In this document: piece by piece, positions 26,222-35,585 of the stretch | Layout: each line of letters starts with the position of its first letter | How positions within the stretch are numbered: position 1 is the first letter of the stretch | Program-made: the position numbers and the translations under genes | The notes under the pieces: model-generated | What the model saw: only the letters and a program-made list of their open reading frames with translations | Databases searched by the model: none | What the model was told of the DNA's origin: nothing | NCBI RefSeq assembly: GCF_014256275.1 | Contig: NZ_JACCFE010000002.1 | Location: forward strand, 3,514,001-3,578,000 | Source of the DNA: Rhodococcus sp. 4CII | GTDB taxonomy: Bacteria > Actinomycetota > Actinomycetes > Mycobacteriales > Mycobacteriaceae | DNA: 64,000 nt | Reading direction: 5' to 3'

Positions 26222-27556
26222 ATGAAGAATTTCTGTGCTCGTCCCGCGCTGCCCTGGGCCGCGCTGCTCGCGACGGCAGTCGCGTCGACGGCAGCATGTG
26301 CACCGGCGGCATCGTCGGAGACCGCCCTGACCCCGGTCCCCGGCAATCACTACGCGCGCACGACTCTCGTCGCGAACGACGCCGACTACGCGGCCGCCGC
26401 CACGGTCCCCGAGATGGTGAATGCGTGGGGGGTGGCAATCCGGCCTCAGGGTGAAGGTGGACACTTTTGGGTCGGCGCGGGCGGGAACTCCTTCGAGTTC
26501 GTCGGTGACGTGAGCGCCGCACCCGACCCCGCCCTGCGCACCCTGCACCAGGACATGCTGCACGAGGTGGCCGTTCCCGGCGCGGACGCCGACACCTCCG
26601 ACGCAAGCGTCGGAAAGACCACCGGAGTCGTGTTCAACCCCGCGCCCCTGAACTCCGACAGCTTCGTCGTCACCGGCCAACCCGTGGCGGTCGACGGCCG
26701 GCAGGAGTTGCTCGCCGGTTCGTCCCGATTCCTCTTCGCCACCGATTCCGGCCGCATCTCCGGCTGGACCGAACAGGGCGCGGACGGCCGCATCGTCCGG
26801 CAGGACGGCCCTGCGAAGGAGATGTTCGACGGCGGGCCGCAGGGCATGAACTTCTTCGGACTGGCTCTCGCCCCCGGACGCGACGACGCGCTGTGGGTGG
26901 CCGATTTCGGTGCGGCGCCGCAGATCCGGCAATTCGACAAGACCTGGCAGCCGGTGGCCACCCAGGGCTTCGCCAACCCGTTCGCGACCGGCGACCTGAT
27001 CGATCCCACCGACCCCGCACAGGGAAAGCAGGCCCGCCCGGGCGATCCCGCACCGTTCAACATCGCCACAGCGGGTAACCGTGTCTTCGTCACGTACGCG
27101 ACCACCAAGGCCGCCGAGGACGGCTCGGGTTTCGATGCGGGCGAGGAGGACTCACTCGACGCCGAGCAGGAGGCAGCCACCGGTGACCGCCCCGACCGCG
27201 GCAAGGTCGCCGAGTTCGACGCCGAGGGCACCCTGGTGCGGATCCTCGACGATCAGGGCCGCCTCAACGCCCCATGGGGTGTCGCCGTGGCACCGGCCGA
27301 GTTCGGCGCACTCGCCGGGAAAATTCTCGTCGGCAACTTCGGTGGTGCCGGGCGGATCGCGGCCTTCGACGACCAGAGCGGCGCCTTCGTCGACTACGTG
27401 CGTGACGAAGCCGGTGACATCGTCGCCGTCGAGGGACTGTGGGGACTGCTGTTCGGCAACGGTGAGAGCCTCGGCGACAGCGACTCGCTCTACTTCACAG
27501 CCGGTCCCGCGGACGAGAAGGACGGCGTCTTCGGCCGTCTACGAGCCACGCACTGA
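26222..27556 (+). CDS. TIGR03118-family lipoprotein
   Basis: A 444-residue exported protein. It has a lipoprotein signal: basic start (MKNFCARPALPWAALL), hydrophobic core, and a lipobox ending in STAAC at about residue 26. The mature part begins with YARTTLVANDADYAAAAT and contains MVNAWGVAIRP, GVVFNPAP, GLALAPG and LNAPWGVAVAP, the recurring pattern of the TIGR03118 family, which is thought to fold as a beta-propeller. The function of this family is unknown. A Glu/Asp-rich insertion lies near residues 300-325 (GEEDSLDAEQEAATGD). It sits between a membrane protein and an Hsp70-like protein, and the three may act together at the cell envelope. Confidence 0.8.
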   Translation: MKNFCARPALPWAALLATAVASTAACAPAASSETALTPVPGNHYARTTLVANDADYAAAATVPEMVNAWGVAIRPQGEGGHFWVGAGGNSFEFVGDVSAAPDPALRTLHQDMLHEVAVPGADADTSDASVGKTTGVVFNPAPLNSDSFVVTGQPVAVDGRQELLAGSSRFLFATDSGRISGWTEQGADGRIVRQDGPAKEMFDGGPQGMNFFGLALAPGRDDALWVADFGAAPQIRQFDKTWQPVATQGFANPFATGDLIDPTDPAQGKQARPGDPAPFNIATAGNRVFVTYATTKAAEDGSGFDAGEEDSLDAEQEAATGDRPDRGKVAEFDAEGTLVRILDDQGRLNAPWGVAVAPAEFGALAGKILVGNFGGAGRIAAFDDQSGAFVDYVRDEAGDIVAVEGLWGLLFGNGESLGDSDSLYFTAGPADEKDGVFGRLRATH

Positions 27557-27568
27557 CGGGGCCACACC

Positions 27569-28975
27569 ATGACACGAGGACTCGGGCTGAGCATCGGAAC
27601 GGTTCACGCCGTCGCCGCCGTCGCCGGGGAGGACGGCGTCCGGGCCGGATTGATCCGTTCGGCCACCCTGAAATTCGGCGCACCCTCGACGGTGCGGCTG
27701 GGCGACCCTCCGGATACCGCGGGTGTGGTGGCGGCCTTCGCGAATCGGGTCGGCCGGGTCGTCGTCGCGGGCGACGGATCCCGGTACACCGGACAGGATC
27801 TGGTGGCCGCCGCGGCACACTGCCTGATCGCCGAGGTGGCCGCACCGGACGAGACGCCGATCGTCCTCACCCACCCGGCAGTCCACACGCCCCGGATGGT
27901 GGCGGCGCAGCGGGCGGCGCTCGATCGCGCGGGGCTGACGCGGGTCGGCCTCGTCCCGGAGCCGGTTGCGGCCCTGGCCTGGGCGGAGTGGGAACACGGT
28001 CCGCTCGGTGACGGCGTCGCGCTCGTCTACCACCTCGGTGACCGGTGCCTGGACCTGACGATCGTGACGTTCGGCGCCGCCGGCGGACCCGATCCGATCG
28101 TGGGGCGGCCCCTCCGGTCGACGGAGTTCAGTGCTCGCGGCCTCGCCGCCGAGCGGGAGGACGCGGTCGCGGCCGCACTGTCCGGAACTCTCGAACTCGT
28201 CGCGGACTGCCTCGCCGTCGCGCACCTGTCCGCGGCGGACCTCGACGTCGTCGTCCTCACCGGCGGCGCGGCCGACGTTCCGGCGGTCGGGGAACTGCTG
28301 TCCACCGGACTGGCAACACCGGTGGTGCGCGCACCCGAGCCCGCCACCACGGCCCTGGGTGCAGCCGTACTCGCGGCGGCGTCGCACCGTGCCGCGATCG
28401 GGCCGACCACCCCACCCGACTCATCGCGATCCTGGACGCGCGCCGCCGCGGTCGCCGCGGTCGCGGCCGCCACTCTGGTGGCCGTCCCACTGTTCGCCGA
28501 TTCGGCGGCGCCGAACCCGGCTTCCCCCGTTGTCGCCGCGCCCCGCCCGGTCGCCGGGCACGGCGTCCGGATCGTCGAACAGGCCGAACGACCGCATATC
28601 CCGGCGGGCAGCGCTGTCGCCTTGGCACCCGCCCCGGCACCCCTGCAGGTCGACTACGTCCTCGCGCGGGTTCCTGCCCTCGAGTCGCCGGCGCTCGTGG
28701 CGGTCGCCGCCCCGGCCGAACAGGTCGTTCTCGATACCCCGGTCGAGACCGAGAGAATCCTCCCCACACCGTCGTCCGCGCCGGCGACCGTGCGCTGGAC
28801 GCCCCCGACGCCGCCCGCGATCGAGACGACACCGGCCACGCCCCCGCAGACGAGCGAGCCGCCGGCGACGCCACCCGAGCCGACCACGGAACCTCCGGAG
28901 ACCGACCCGCCGGTCGCGCCGGAATCCGAAGCTCCCGAACCCAGCGATTCCGCCGAGCCCGGATCAGAATCCTGA
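27569..28975 (+). CDS. Hsp70-like ATPase-domain protein with membrane segment and Pro-rich tail
   Basis: A 468-residue protein starting 12 bases after the lipoprotein gene. The N-terminal 280 residues resemble the actin/Hsp70 ATPase fold: a phosphate-binding opening (GLSIGTVHAVAAVAG), VLTHPAVHTPRMVAAQR, the adenosine-type region LVPEPVAALAWAE, and VVLTGGAADVPAV. A single membrane segment follows (AAAVAAVAAATLVAVPLFA, about residues 292-310), and the last 150 residues are rich in Pro, Ala, Glu and Thr and probably lie outside. No peptide-binding domain is present. This layout is known from mycobacteria and rhodococci as Hsp70-family proteins of unknown role. Glycine residues of the first phosphate loop are partly replaced, so ATPase activity is uncertain. 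Confidence 0.72.
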   Translation: MTRGLGLSIGTVHAVAAVAGEDGVRAGLIRSATLKFGAPSTVRLGDPPDTAGVVAAFANRVGRVVVAGDGSRYTGQDLVAAAAHCLIAEVAAPDETPIVLTHPAVHTPRMVAAQRAALDRAGLTRVGLVPEPVAALAWAEWEHGPLGDGVALVYHLGDRCLDLTIVTFGAAGGPDPIVGRPLRSTEFSARGLAAEREDAVAAALSGTLELVADCLAVAHLSAADLDVVVLTGGAADVPAVGELLSTGLATPVVRAPEPATTALGAAVLAAASHRAAIGPTTPPDSSRSWTRAAAVAAVAAATLVAVPLFADSAAPNPASPVVAAPRPVAGHGVRIVEQAERPHIPAGSAVALAPAPAPLQVDYVLARVPALESPALVAVAAPAEQVVLDTPVETERILPTPSSAPATVRWTPPTPPAIETTPATPPQTSEPPATPPEPTTEPPETDPPVAPESEAPEPSDSAEPGSES

Positions 28976-29030
28976 CACCCCGATCAACGCACCCCGGTCG
29001 GACGTCCGGCCCGAATCGCCGTTCAACAGG

Positions 29031-31655
29031 TCACGACACCCCAGGTTTTTCCAGGACGGCGGCGGACGAGACCACGTCTCGGGTCGGCCGGTCGTTCGCG
29101 TAGTCGGATGGCGTTCGGCGCGGGGACATTCGAGTCCTCGAAACAGTCGACAGTAGCCGGTAAGTGAATGTCACCGCCTGCCAGTAGATGATGCCGACCA
29201 GGAGTGAGAGGGCGAATGCAGGCCACGGGTACTTGTCGCGAAGCGGCAGGTACACCTCGAAGTGGGTCAGGTAGATGTAGAGCGACGCGCTCGCCAGGAT
29301 GCCGGCGACCCGGAGCAGTGCGGTCGGACAGCGGACGGACCGCACCCACACCAGCAGGCACAGTCCGCCGATGACGACGATTTCCCGCTGTGTGTCGCCG
29401 AAGAAGAAGCCGGGAACCGTCGCCACGATCGCCGACGTGACGCAGAGGCGCTGGAACACCGTCGTCGCCTTGGCGGCGGCCCAGCCGAGAGCGAACAGCC
29501 AGAAGACCACCGAGGCGGTGAGGATGCGGTTGAGGCCGTCGTCGACGGGGACCACCGCATAACGGGTGAGGAGGCCGAGCGTGACGAGTCCCATCGCGAA
29601 GGCGAAGGGGTACGTTCTCTCGGCGCGGTCGGCGAGCGGGAGGGCGAGAACGGCACCGACGGCGAGCAGGATGTACACGATCGCCTCGACGAACCAGTAC
29701 CGCCATTCGATAGTCCATCCGGGCGGACCGAGGATCCCGTTGAGCAAAACCGCACTGGTGACACGGTATTCGCCGGTCACGGCGATGACGCACCCGATGA
29801 ACACCATGCTCGGGACGGCGATCCGGGCCACGCTCCGCAGGGTGCGGCGCACACGTTCGGATCGTTGTGCATCGCCGAGGTGGAACCGGGCGAAGTTGTA
29901 GCCCGCGACGCCCAGAAGCACGTGCGCCCCGCCGAGGACCGCGAAGAGGTGGATGTGTGATCCGACGATCAGGACTATCGCGACCGCGCGGAGGAGAACG
30001 TTGGTTTCCACCGCCGGCCACCGGTGTCGGCGGCGCGGCGTGAAATCCCCGATCGGTGTGGTGTGCCAGTCCTCGGGGAGGTGGCCGATCATCTGCTCGA
30101 GCCGCACGGACATCCGGACGTAGGACAGCGAGTCGCCGCCCAAGCTGACGAAGGAGCTGTCGTCGGTGACGTTCGGACAGTTCAGGATGTCTGCGTACAT
30201 CGCGCGCAGGGCGGCCGTATCGGCGCCGGTCTTCGGCGGGATGACCGGCGCCGGGTCGTGGCTGCGGCCGAGTTCGCGCACGGCGTGGAAGTCGGGCTTG
30301 CCGGTGGCCGTGCGCGGCAGCTCGTCGACAACACACGCTCGGACCGCGCCGACCGGAAGACCCGTGGCGTGCGCGGCGGCCTCGCGGGCGGCGGCCTCGT
30401 CGCCGTTCTCGACGGCCACGACGAGTTCGTCCGCACCGCCCACACAGCAGATCCGCAGACCCTTCTCCGCGAGCCTCGACTCGACTTGCTGCAGATCGAT
30501 CCGCAGGCCGTAGATCTTGGCGAAGCGGCTGCGCCGGCCGACCACTTCGTACAGCCCGTCGGCGCGCTGCCGGGCGAGGTCACCGGTGCGGAGTTCGCCG
30601 CCGAGGACGTCGCCGAGCTGGAGGTCGTCCGGAGAATGCGCGTAGCCGAGCATCACGTTCGGCCCCGCATAGACCAGCTCCCCCGTGCCGTCTGGGCCGT
30701 CGGCGACGGGCTCGAGGCGGAAGGTTCCACCCGGAACCGGCCGGCCGATCGCCTCCGGGCAGCGAGCGGCGAGTTCCGGTGGCAGGTACGCCATCCGGGC
30801 GGTCGCCTCCGTCTGCCCGTACATGACGAACAACTTCCAGCCCCGCAGCCGGCCCAGCTCGGCGTAGGCCCGTACCCGGTCCGGAGCGAGCCGGCCGCCG
30901 GCCTGCGTGATGTAGCGCAGGTCCGGCAGCTCGACACGATCGAAGCCGGTCCGGTCGAGCAGATCGAAGGTGTACGGCACACCCGCGAAGGAGGTGCCGC
31001 GGGCGGTCCGGAACAGATCCCAGAACCGAGGGTCGGTGACCGGGCGCGACGTCAGGATCACGCCTGCACCGCGGAGCAGGTGGCTGTGGATGACGGACAA
31101 GCCATAGCAGTAATGCATGGGCAGCGTCGTCGCGGCACGGTCGGTGTTCGCGATGTCGAGATACTGCGCGATCGACTCGGCATTGGCCTGGACGTTGCGG
31201 TGCGAGAGGCGAACCAGTTTCGGGGATCCGGTCGACCCGGAGGTGGTCAGCAGCAGCGCGAGGTCGGGATGCAGCAGGTGCGCCGAGCCCACGCGGACCT
31301 CCTCGAGCACCGCGTGTCCGGCACTGTCGCACCCGCGCACCACGACGTCCGGGCGGTACGCGGCGACCAGACTGTCGAGGCCCTCGGGTCTGTCGCCCGG
31401 TGCCAGCAGCACCGGGTGCCCGGCCGACAGGGCCGCGAGGTAGGTGACGAGCAGATCGATCTTGTGGGCGCCGGCGATCAGAATCAGACGCCGGGTCTCG
31501 CCCAACTGCCGGGCCACGGCCTCGACCCTGCCGGCCAGGTCGCGGTACGAGATCGTGCAGTCCTCCGTGAGCAGCGCGACGGCGTCGCCGTAGCCTCCGA
31601 GCCGGCGTGCGAGAGGCACGCCGGGGCGCTCCACACGGTCGGACGGGCTCGGCAT
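29031..31655 (-). CDS. Fused adenylation domain, carrier protein and acyltransferase-3 membrane domain
   Basis: An 874-residue three-part protein from ATG 31655. Residues 1-480 are an AMP-forming acyl/aminoacyl ligase: TTSGSTGSPKLVRLSHRN (phosphate loop), VMYGQTEATARMAYLP, GELRTGDLARQ, and a catalytic Lys in RTATGKPD. Residues about 480-560 are a carrier domain with its phosphopantetheine Ser in FVSLGGDSLSYV. The remainder, from about 565, holds around ten membrane segments of the acyltransferase-3 type (LRAVAIVLIVGSHIHLF at its start). Such a protein would activate an acid, hold it as a thioester and transfer it to an acceptor at the membrane. It is divergent from an Fe3+ transporter operon and has an IdeR-like box 12 bases upstream, so a part in siderophore formation or modification is plausible but unproven. 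Confidence 0.78.
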   Translation of the reverse strand: MPSPSDRVERPGVPLARRLGGYGDAVALLTEDCTISYRDLAGRVEAVARQLGETRRLILIAGAHKIDLLVTYLAALSAGHPVLLAPGDRPEGLDSLVAAYRPDVVVRGCDSAGHAVLEEVRVGSAHLLHPDLALLLTTSGSTGSPKLVRLSHRNVQANAESIAQYLDIANTDRAATTLPMHYCYGLSVIHSHLLRGAGVILTSRPVTDPRFWDLFRTARGTSFAGVPYTFDLLDRTGFDRVELPDLRYITQAGGRLAPDRVRAYAELGRLRGWKLFVMYGQTEATARMAYLPPELAARCPEAIGRPVPGGTFRLEPVADGPDGTGELVYAGPNVMLGYAHSPDDLQLGDVLGGELRTGDLARQRADGLYEVVGRRSRFAKIYGLRIDLQQVESRLAEKGLRICCVGGADELVVAVENGDEAAAREAAAHATGLPVGAVRACVVDELPRTATGKPDFHAVRELGRSHDPAPVIPPKTGADTAALRAMYADILNCPNVTDDSSFVSLGGDSLSYVRMSVRLEQMIGHLPEDWHTTPIGDFTPRRRHRWPAVETNVLLRAVAIVLIVGSHIHLFAVLGGAHVLLGVAGYNFARFHLGDAQRSERVRRTLRSVARIAVPSMVFIGCVIAVTGEYRVTSAVLLNGILGPPGWTIEWRYWFVEAIVYILLAVGAVLALPLADRAERTYPFAFAMGLVTLGLLTRYAVVPVDDGLNRILTASVVFWLFALGWAAAKATTVFQRLCVTSAIVATVPGFFFGDTQREIVVIGGLCLLVWVRSVRCPTALLRVAGILASASLYIYLTHFEVYLPLRDKYPWPAFALSLLVGIIYWQAVTFTYRLLSTVSRTRMSPRRTPSDYANDRPTRDVVSSAAVLEKPGVS

Positions 31656-31667
31656 CGGCCCAGTGTA

Positions 31668-31686
31668 TAAGGCATGCCGTACCTAA
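31668..31686 (-). promoter_or_regulatory. Candidate IdeR/DtxR iron box upstream of the adenylation gene
   Basis: Read on the minus strand, TTAGGTACGGCATGCCTTA matches the DtxR/IdeR consensus (TTAGGTTAGGCTAACCTAA) at 13 of 19 positions and keeps its outer TTAGG and CCTNA arms. It lies 12 bases before the start codon, a suitable place for iron-dependent repression. It was scored by eye only. Confidence 0.5.
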
Positions 31687-31823
31687 CCCTTGGGGTGTTC
31701 GCATCTAGGTCCGCAGCCGTACCACGCCCTGGGCGGAAGAGTCGAATCGTCCGCGCCTGCAGGGCCTCCCGACACCGTCGGACCGATGGGCGGGGTCCAG
31801 TCACCCATTCGCACCCCGCCCGG

Positions 31824-31842
31824 TTAGGGTTGGCAACCCTGC
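31824..31842 (+). promoter_or_regulatory. Candidate IdeR/DtxR iron box upstream of the Fe3+ transporter
   Basis: TTAGGGTTGGCAACCCTGC matches the DtxR/IdeR consensus at 13 of 19 positions and contains a perfect 15-bp palindrome (AGGGTTG, G, CAACCCT at 31826-31840). It is about 68 bases before the transporter's first gene. Together with the box for the divergent gene it suggests iron control of both units. Confidence 0.5.
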
Positions 31843-31909
31843 AGGTGGCAGTATTTTCGGGAGACAGTCGGGAGCGGTCCCGCTGCGAACGAGGACGGGC
31901 GGTCGAACG

Positions 31910-32950
31910 ATGAGGATGCGGTTCGGACTGATGTCGGGGGTGGCGCTCGCTACCGCCGCGGCGTTGACGGTGTCGGGGTGCTCGAATTCCGGTTCCGGCA
32001 GCGGAGCCGATTCGGGTGCCGCCAACACGATCACCGTGTACAACGCCCAGCACGAGTCGCTGACGACGGAGTGGGCGGACGCGTTCACCGCGGAGACCGG
32101 CATCGAGGTGGAACTGCGAAACGGCAGTGACACCGAACTCGGCAACCAACTGGTCGCGGAGGGTGCTCAGTCGCCGGCCGATGTGTTCCTCACCGAGAAC
32201 TCCCCGGCGATGACGCTGGTGGAGAACGCCGGGCTCTTCGCCGACGTGAACCAGGACGTCCTCGCCCAGGTCCCGACCCAGTACCGGCCGTCGAGCGGCA
32301 AGTGGACCGGCATCGCGGCCCGCTCCACCGTCTTCGCGTACAACAAGGACCAACTGACCGAGGATCAGTTGCCGAAGTCGCTGCTCGACCTGCAGGATCC
32401 CGCCTGGAAGGACCGCTGGGCCGCGTCCCCGTCGGGCGCCGACTTCCAGGCCATCGTCAGTGCACTGCTCGAGCTCAAGGGTGAGGACGCCACCCGGCAA
32501 TGGCTGGCCGGGATGAAGGACAACGTCCGCACGTACAAGGGCAACGGAACCGTGATGAAGGCCGTCAACGCCGGGGAGATTCCGGGTGGCGTGATCTACC
32601 ACTACTACTGGTTCGGCGATCAGGCCAAGACGGGTGAGAACAGCAACAACGTGGCGCTGCACTACTTCAAGAACGAGGACCCGGGCGCGTTCGTCAGTGT
32701 CTCGGGTGGTGGTGTCCTGAAGTCCAGCACCAAGCAGGACGCGGCGCAGCAGTTCCTGCGCTTCGTCACCGGCAAGAAGGGTCAGGAAGTCCTGCAGACC
32801 GGGACGTCGTTCGAGTACCCGGTCGGCAGCGGCGTGCCCGCCAACCCGAAGCTGGTTCCCCTCGCCGACCTGCAGGCCCCGCCGGTCGACCCGGCGAAGC
32901 TCAACAGCCCACAGGTCACCGAACTCATGACGGAAGCAGGTCTGCTCTGA
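31910..32950 (+). CDS. Fe3+-type ABC transporter, substrate-binding lipoprotein
   Basis: A 346-residue periplasmic-type binding protein of the FutA/FbpA class. It has a lipoprotein signal with a lipobox ending in TVSGC at about residue 24, then ITVYNAQHESLTTEWADAF, typical of the family's first strand. Iron in these proteins is held by Tyr residues near the second half; here a cluster IYHYYWFGD (about residue 227-235) is well placed. Further features are AARSTVFAYNK and SVSGGGVLKSS. It would capture ferric iron or a ferric complex outside the membrane and deliver it to the permease encoded next. The gene's stop overlaps the presumed CTG start of the permease. Confidence 0.87.
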   Translation: MRMRFGLMSGVALATAAALTVSGCSNSGSGSGADSGAANTITVYNAQHESLTTEWADAFTAETGIEVELRNGSDTELGNQLVAEGAQSPADVFLTENSPAMTLVENAGLFADVNQDVLAQVPTQYRPSSGKWTGIAARSTVFAYNKDQLTEDQLPKSLLDLQDPAWKDRWAASPSGADFQAIVSALLELKGEDATRQWLAGMKDNVRTYKGNGTVMKAVNAGEIPGGVIYHYYWFGDQAKTGENSNNVALHYFKNEDPGAFVSVSGGGVLKSSTKQDAAQQFLRFVTGKKGQEVLQTGTSFEYPVGSGVPANPKLVPLADLQAPPVDPAKLNSPQVTELMTEAGLL

Positions 32951-34536
32951 ATCTCGCACTGATCGGCCGCGCGCGGTCGGGGGACGCGGACACGACGCGT
33001 CGCCCGACCGCCCGGCCGAGGCTGCCGTTCCCGCTCGCCGCCGTGGCGGTGATCGTGGTAGCCGCGGCGTTGCTCCCGCTCGGATATGTGATCGCGGCGA
33101 GCATCGACACCGGCTGGGATACCGCGTCGGCGTTGCTGTTCCGGCCCCGGGTCCGGGAACTGCTTCAGAACACGGTGATGCTGGTCGTGGTGACCGTGCC
33201 GATCTGCGTCGTCGTCGGTGTAGCGGCCGCCTGGCTGGTCGAGCGCACCCGGCTGTTCGGCGCGAAGGCGTGGGCCGTCCTCCTCGCGGCGCCCCTGGCC
33301 GTTCCGGCGTTCGTCAACAGCTATTCGTGGGTGACGGCAGTACCGTCGCTCGGCGGGCTGTTCGGCGGCGTCCTCATCGCGACCCTGTCCTACTTCCCGC
33401 TCGTGTACATCCCGGCGGCCGCGACGTTGCGCCGGTTGGATCCGGCCGTGGAAGAGTCCGCACGCGCCCTGGGCGCCGGCCCCGTGGTGGTCTTCTGCCG
33501 GGTCGTGGTTCCGCAGCTGCGGCTGGCTATCGCCGGCGGCGCTCTGCTGGTGTCGCTGCACCTGCTCGCCGAGTACGGCGCGTTCGTCTTCATCCGGTTC
33601 GACACGTTCACCACGGCGATCTTCGAGCAGTACCAGTCGACGTTCAACGGCTCCGCCGCGACCATGCTCGCCGGGGTCCTTGTGCTGTTGTGCCTGACCC
33701 TGCTGGTGATCGAATCGGTCGTCCGCGGTAGCGCCCGGTACGCCCGGATCGGGTCGGGTGCGGCCCGCCGGGCCGTGCCGGCCGAACTCGGCTGGCGGTA
33801 TTCGCCGATCGCCTTGTTGTTCCTCGGGATGCTGATCGCGGCGTCGGTCGGTGTACCACTGGTCAGTGTTGCGCGGTGGCTGGTCATCGGCGGCTCCGCG
33901 GTGTGGAAGCTCGACGCTGTCTCGGCCGCGCTGGGGCAGACTCTCGGGTTCGGCATCGCCGGTGCCGTGGTGACGTGTGTGCTCGCGTTCCCGATCGCCT
34001 GGATTTCGATTCGTCACCGCGGACGCCTCAGCCGTGTCCTCGAGGGCGGTACCTACATCTCCAGCTCGTTGCCGGGCATCGTGGTGGCCCTCGCCTTCGT
34101 CACGGTCACCATCCGGTATCTACATCCGCTCTACCAGACGGTGACCGTGGTGATCGCGGCCTACGCGCTGCTGTTCCTGCCGCGTGCCCTGGTGAACTTG
34201 CGAGCCGGACTCGCGCAGGCCCCCGTCGGGCTCGAGGAGACGGCGCAGTCGCTGGGTGTTTCGCCGTGGGCGGCGTTCGTCCGGGTGACGCTGCGACTGG
34301 CCGCGCCGGCGACCGCGGCGGGTGGGGCGCTGGTGTTCCTGGGCATCGTCAACGAGTTGACCGCCACCCTGCTGCTGGCGCCCACCGGTACCCGCACCCT
34401 GTCCATGCAGTTCTGGTCATTGAGCAGTGAGATCGACTATGCCGGCGCCGCACCGTATGCGCTGATCATGATCGTGATGTCGTTGCCCATGACCTATGTG
34501 CTCTTCACCCAGTCGAAAAAGGTTGCCGGACTATGA
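32947..34536 (+). CDS. Fe3+-type ABC transporter, permease (fused two-half form)
   Basis: A permease of about 529 residues with around twelve membrane segments in two halves, each with its own EAA-type loop (EESARALGAGPVVVFCRVV and EETAQSLGVSPWAAFVRVT), as in FbpB/FutB. No ATG or GTG gives a full first membrane segment: the first GTG (33043) would cut it short and remove the positively charged lead-in RPTARPRLPFPL. The frame is open back to a CTG at 32947-32949 that overlaps the binding protein's TGA in the way ATGA overlaps do (CTGA). I propose CTG as the start. The gene overlaps the ATPase gene by 4 bases. Confidence 0.85.
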   Translation: MNLALIGRARSGDADTTRRPTARPRLPFPLAAVAVIVVAAALLPLGYVIAASIDTGWDTASALLFRPRVRELLQNTVMLVVVTVPICVVVGVAAAWLVERTRLFGAKAWAVLLAAPLAVPAFVNSYSWVTAVPSLGGLFGGVLIATLSYFPLVYIPAAATLRRLDPAVEESARALGAGPVVVFCRVVVPQLRLAIAGGALLVSLHLLAEYGAFVFIRFDTFTTAIFEQYQSTFNGSAATMLAGVLVLLCLTLLVIESVVRGSARYARIGSGAARRAVPAELGWRYSPIALLFLGMLIAASVGVPLVSVARWLVIGGSAVWKLDAVSAALGQTLGFGIAGAVVTCVLAFPIAWISIRHRGRLSRVLEGGTYISSSLPGIVVALAFVTVTIRYLHPLYQTVTVVIAAYALLFLPRALVNLRAGLAQAPVGLEETAQSLGVSPWAAFVRVTLRLAAPATAAGGALVFLGIVNELTATLLLAPTGTRTLSMQFWSLSSEIDYAGAAPYALIMIVMSLPMTYVLFTQSKKVAGL

Positions 34537-35585
34537 CATACGCACTCGAAGTGGAGGGGGTCGACAAGTCGTTCGGTGCCGCGCCGGTCCTGCGGCATGT
34601 GGGGTTCACCGTCGAGGCGGGATCCACGACCGCCATCCTGGGCCCCTCCGGCTGCGGCAAGACCACCCTGCTCCGCCTGATCGCCGGGTTCGAGAGGCCG
34701 GACGCCGGCACCATCACCCTGGCCGGGCGGAAGGTCGCCGGTGGCGGGTGGACACCCGCGCACCGCCGGTCCGTGGGCTACGTGGCGCAGGACGGGGCGC
34801 TGTTCCCGCACACCACCGTCGGCGCGAACGTCGGGTTCGGGCTCCCGCGGAAGGCGCGCACCCGTTCGAAGATCGCCGAGCTCCTCGACATGGTGTCACT
34901 GGACCCCTCGTACGCCTCACGGCGGCCCGACCAGCTGTCGGGCGGGCAGCAGCAGCGCGTGGCGCTCGCGCGGGCGTTGGCGCGGGAACCGGAACTCATG
35001 CTGCTCGACGAACCGTTCTCCGCCCTCGACGCCGGCCTGCGGGCCAACACCCGAAGAATCGTCGCCGACATCCTCGCGAAAGCCGGCATCACCACCATCC
35101 TCGTCACACATGATCAGCCCGAGGCGCTCTCGTTCGCCGACCGGGTCGCGGTGATGAGCGCGGGCAGGCTCGCCCAGATCGGCACGCCCCGGGAAATCTA
35201 TTCCACCCCCGTCGACGTCCCCACCGCGGAGTTCATCGGCGACGCCGTCGTCCTGGCGGCCCACGTCGACGGGCAGCGCGCCACGTGTGCGCTCGGGGAC
35301 GTCGCCGTTGCCGCCAACGGCATCCACGGCGACGCGCGAGTCATGCTGAGGCCGGAGCAGATCGAGGTGACCACGGACGGTGCGGGGGTAGCCGGGACGG
35401 TCGTCGATGTCGAGTATCTCGGATCGGAGATGATGCTGGGCATCCGTCTCGACACCGAGGACGGAGTCGGTTCCGAGCGGGTCACCGTGCGCCGATTCGG
35501 TGCCACCGCTCTATCGCCCGGGGACCGGGTCGGCATCCGCGTGCTCGGTAGGGGTGTTGTCTACCAAACGTCCAGACCTCAATGA
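34533..35585 (+). CDS. Fe3+-type ABC transporter, ATP-binding protein
   Basis: A 350-residue ATPase starting at ATG 34533 inside the permease stop. Walker A is GPSGCGKTT, the signature is LSGGQQQRVALARAL, Walker B is LMLLDEPFSALD, and the switch His is in LVTHDQPEALS. The C-terminal 110 residues form a TOBE-like regulatory domain (RPEQIEVTTDGAGVAGTV), as in FbpC/PotA-type subunits. It energises import by the permease encoded just upstream. All key residues are intact. The three transporter genes form a tight operon downstream of an iron-box-like palindrome. Confidence 0.9.
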   Translation: MTYALEVEGVDKSFGAAPVLRHVGFTVEAGSTTAILGPSGCGKTTLLRLIAGFERPDAGTITLAGRKVAGGGWTPAHRRSVGYVAQDGALFPHTTVGANVGFGLPRKARTRSKIAELLDMVSLDPSYASRRPDQLSGGQQQRVALARALAREPELMLLDEPFSALDAGLRANTRRIVADILAKAGITTILVTHDQPEALSFADRVAVMSAGRLAQIGTPREIYSTPVDVPTAEFIGDAVVLAAHVDGQRATCALGDVAVAANGIHGDARVMLRPEQIEVTTDGAGVAGTVVDVEYLGSEMMLGIRLDTEDGVGSERVTVRRFGATALSPGDRVGIRVLGRGVVYQTSRPQ

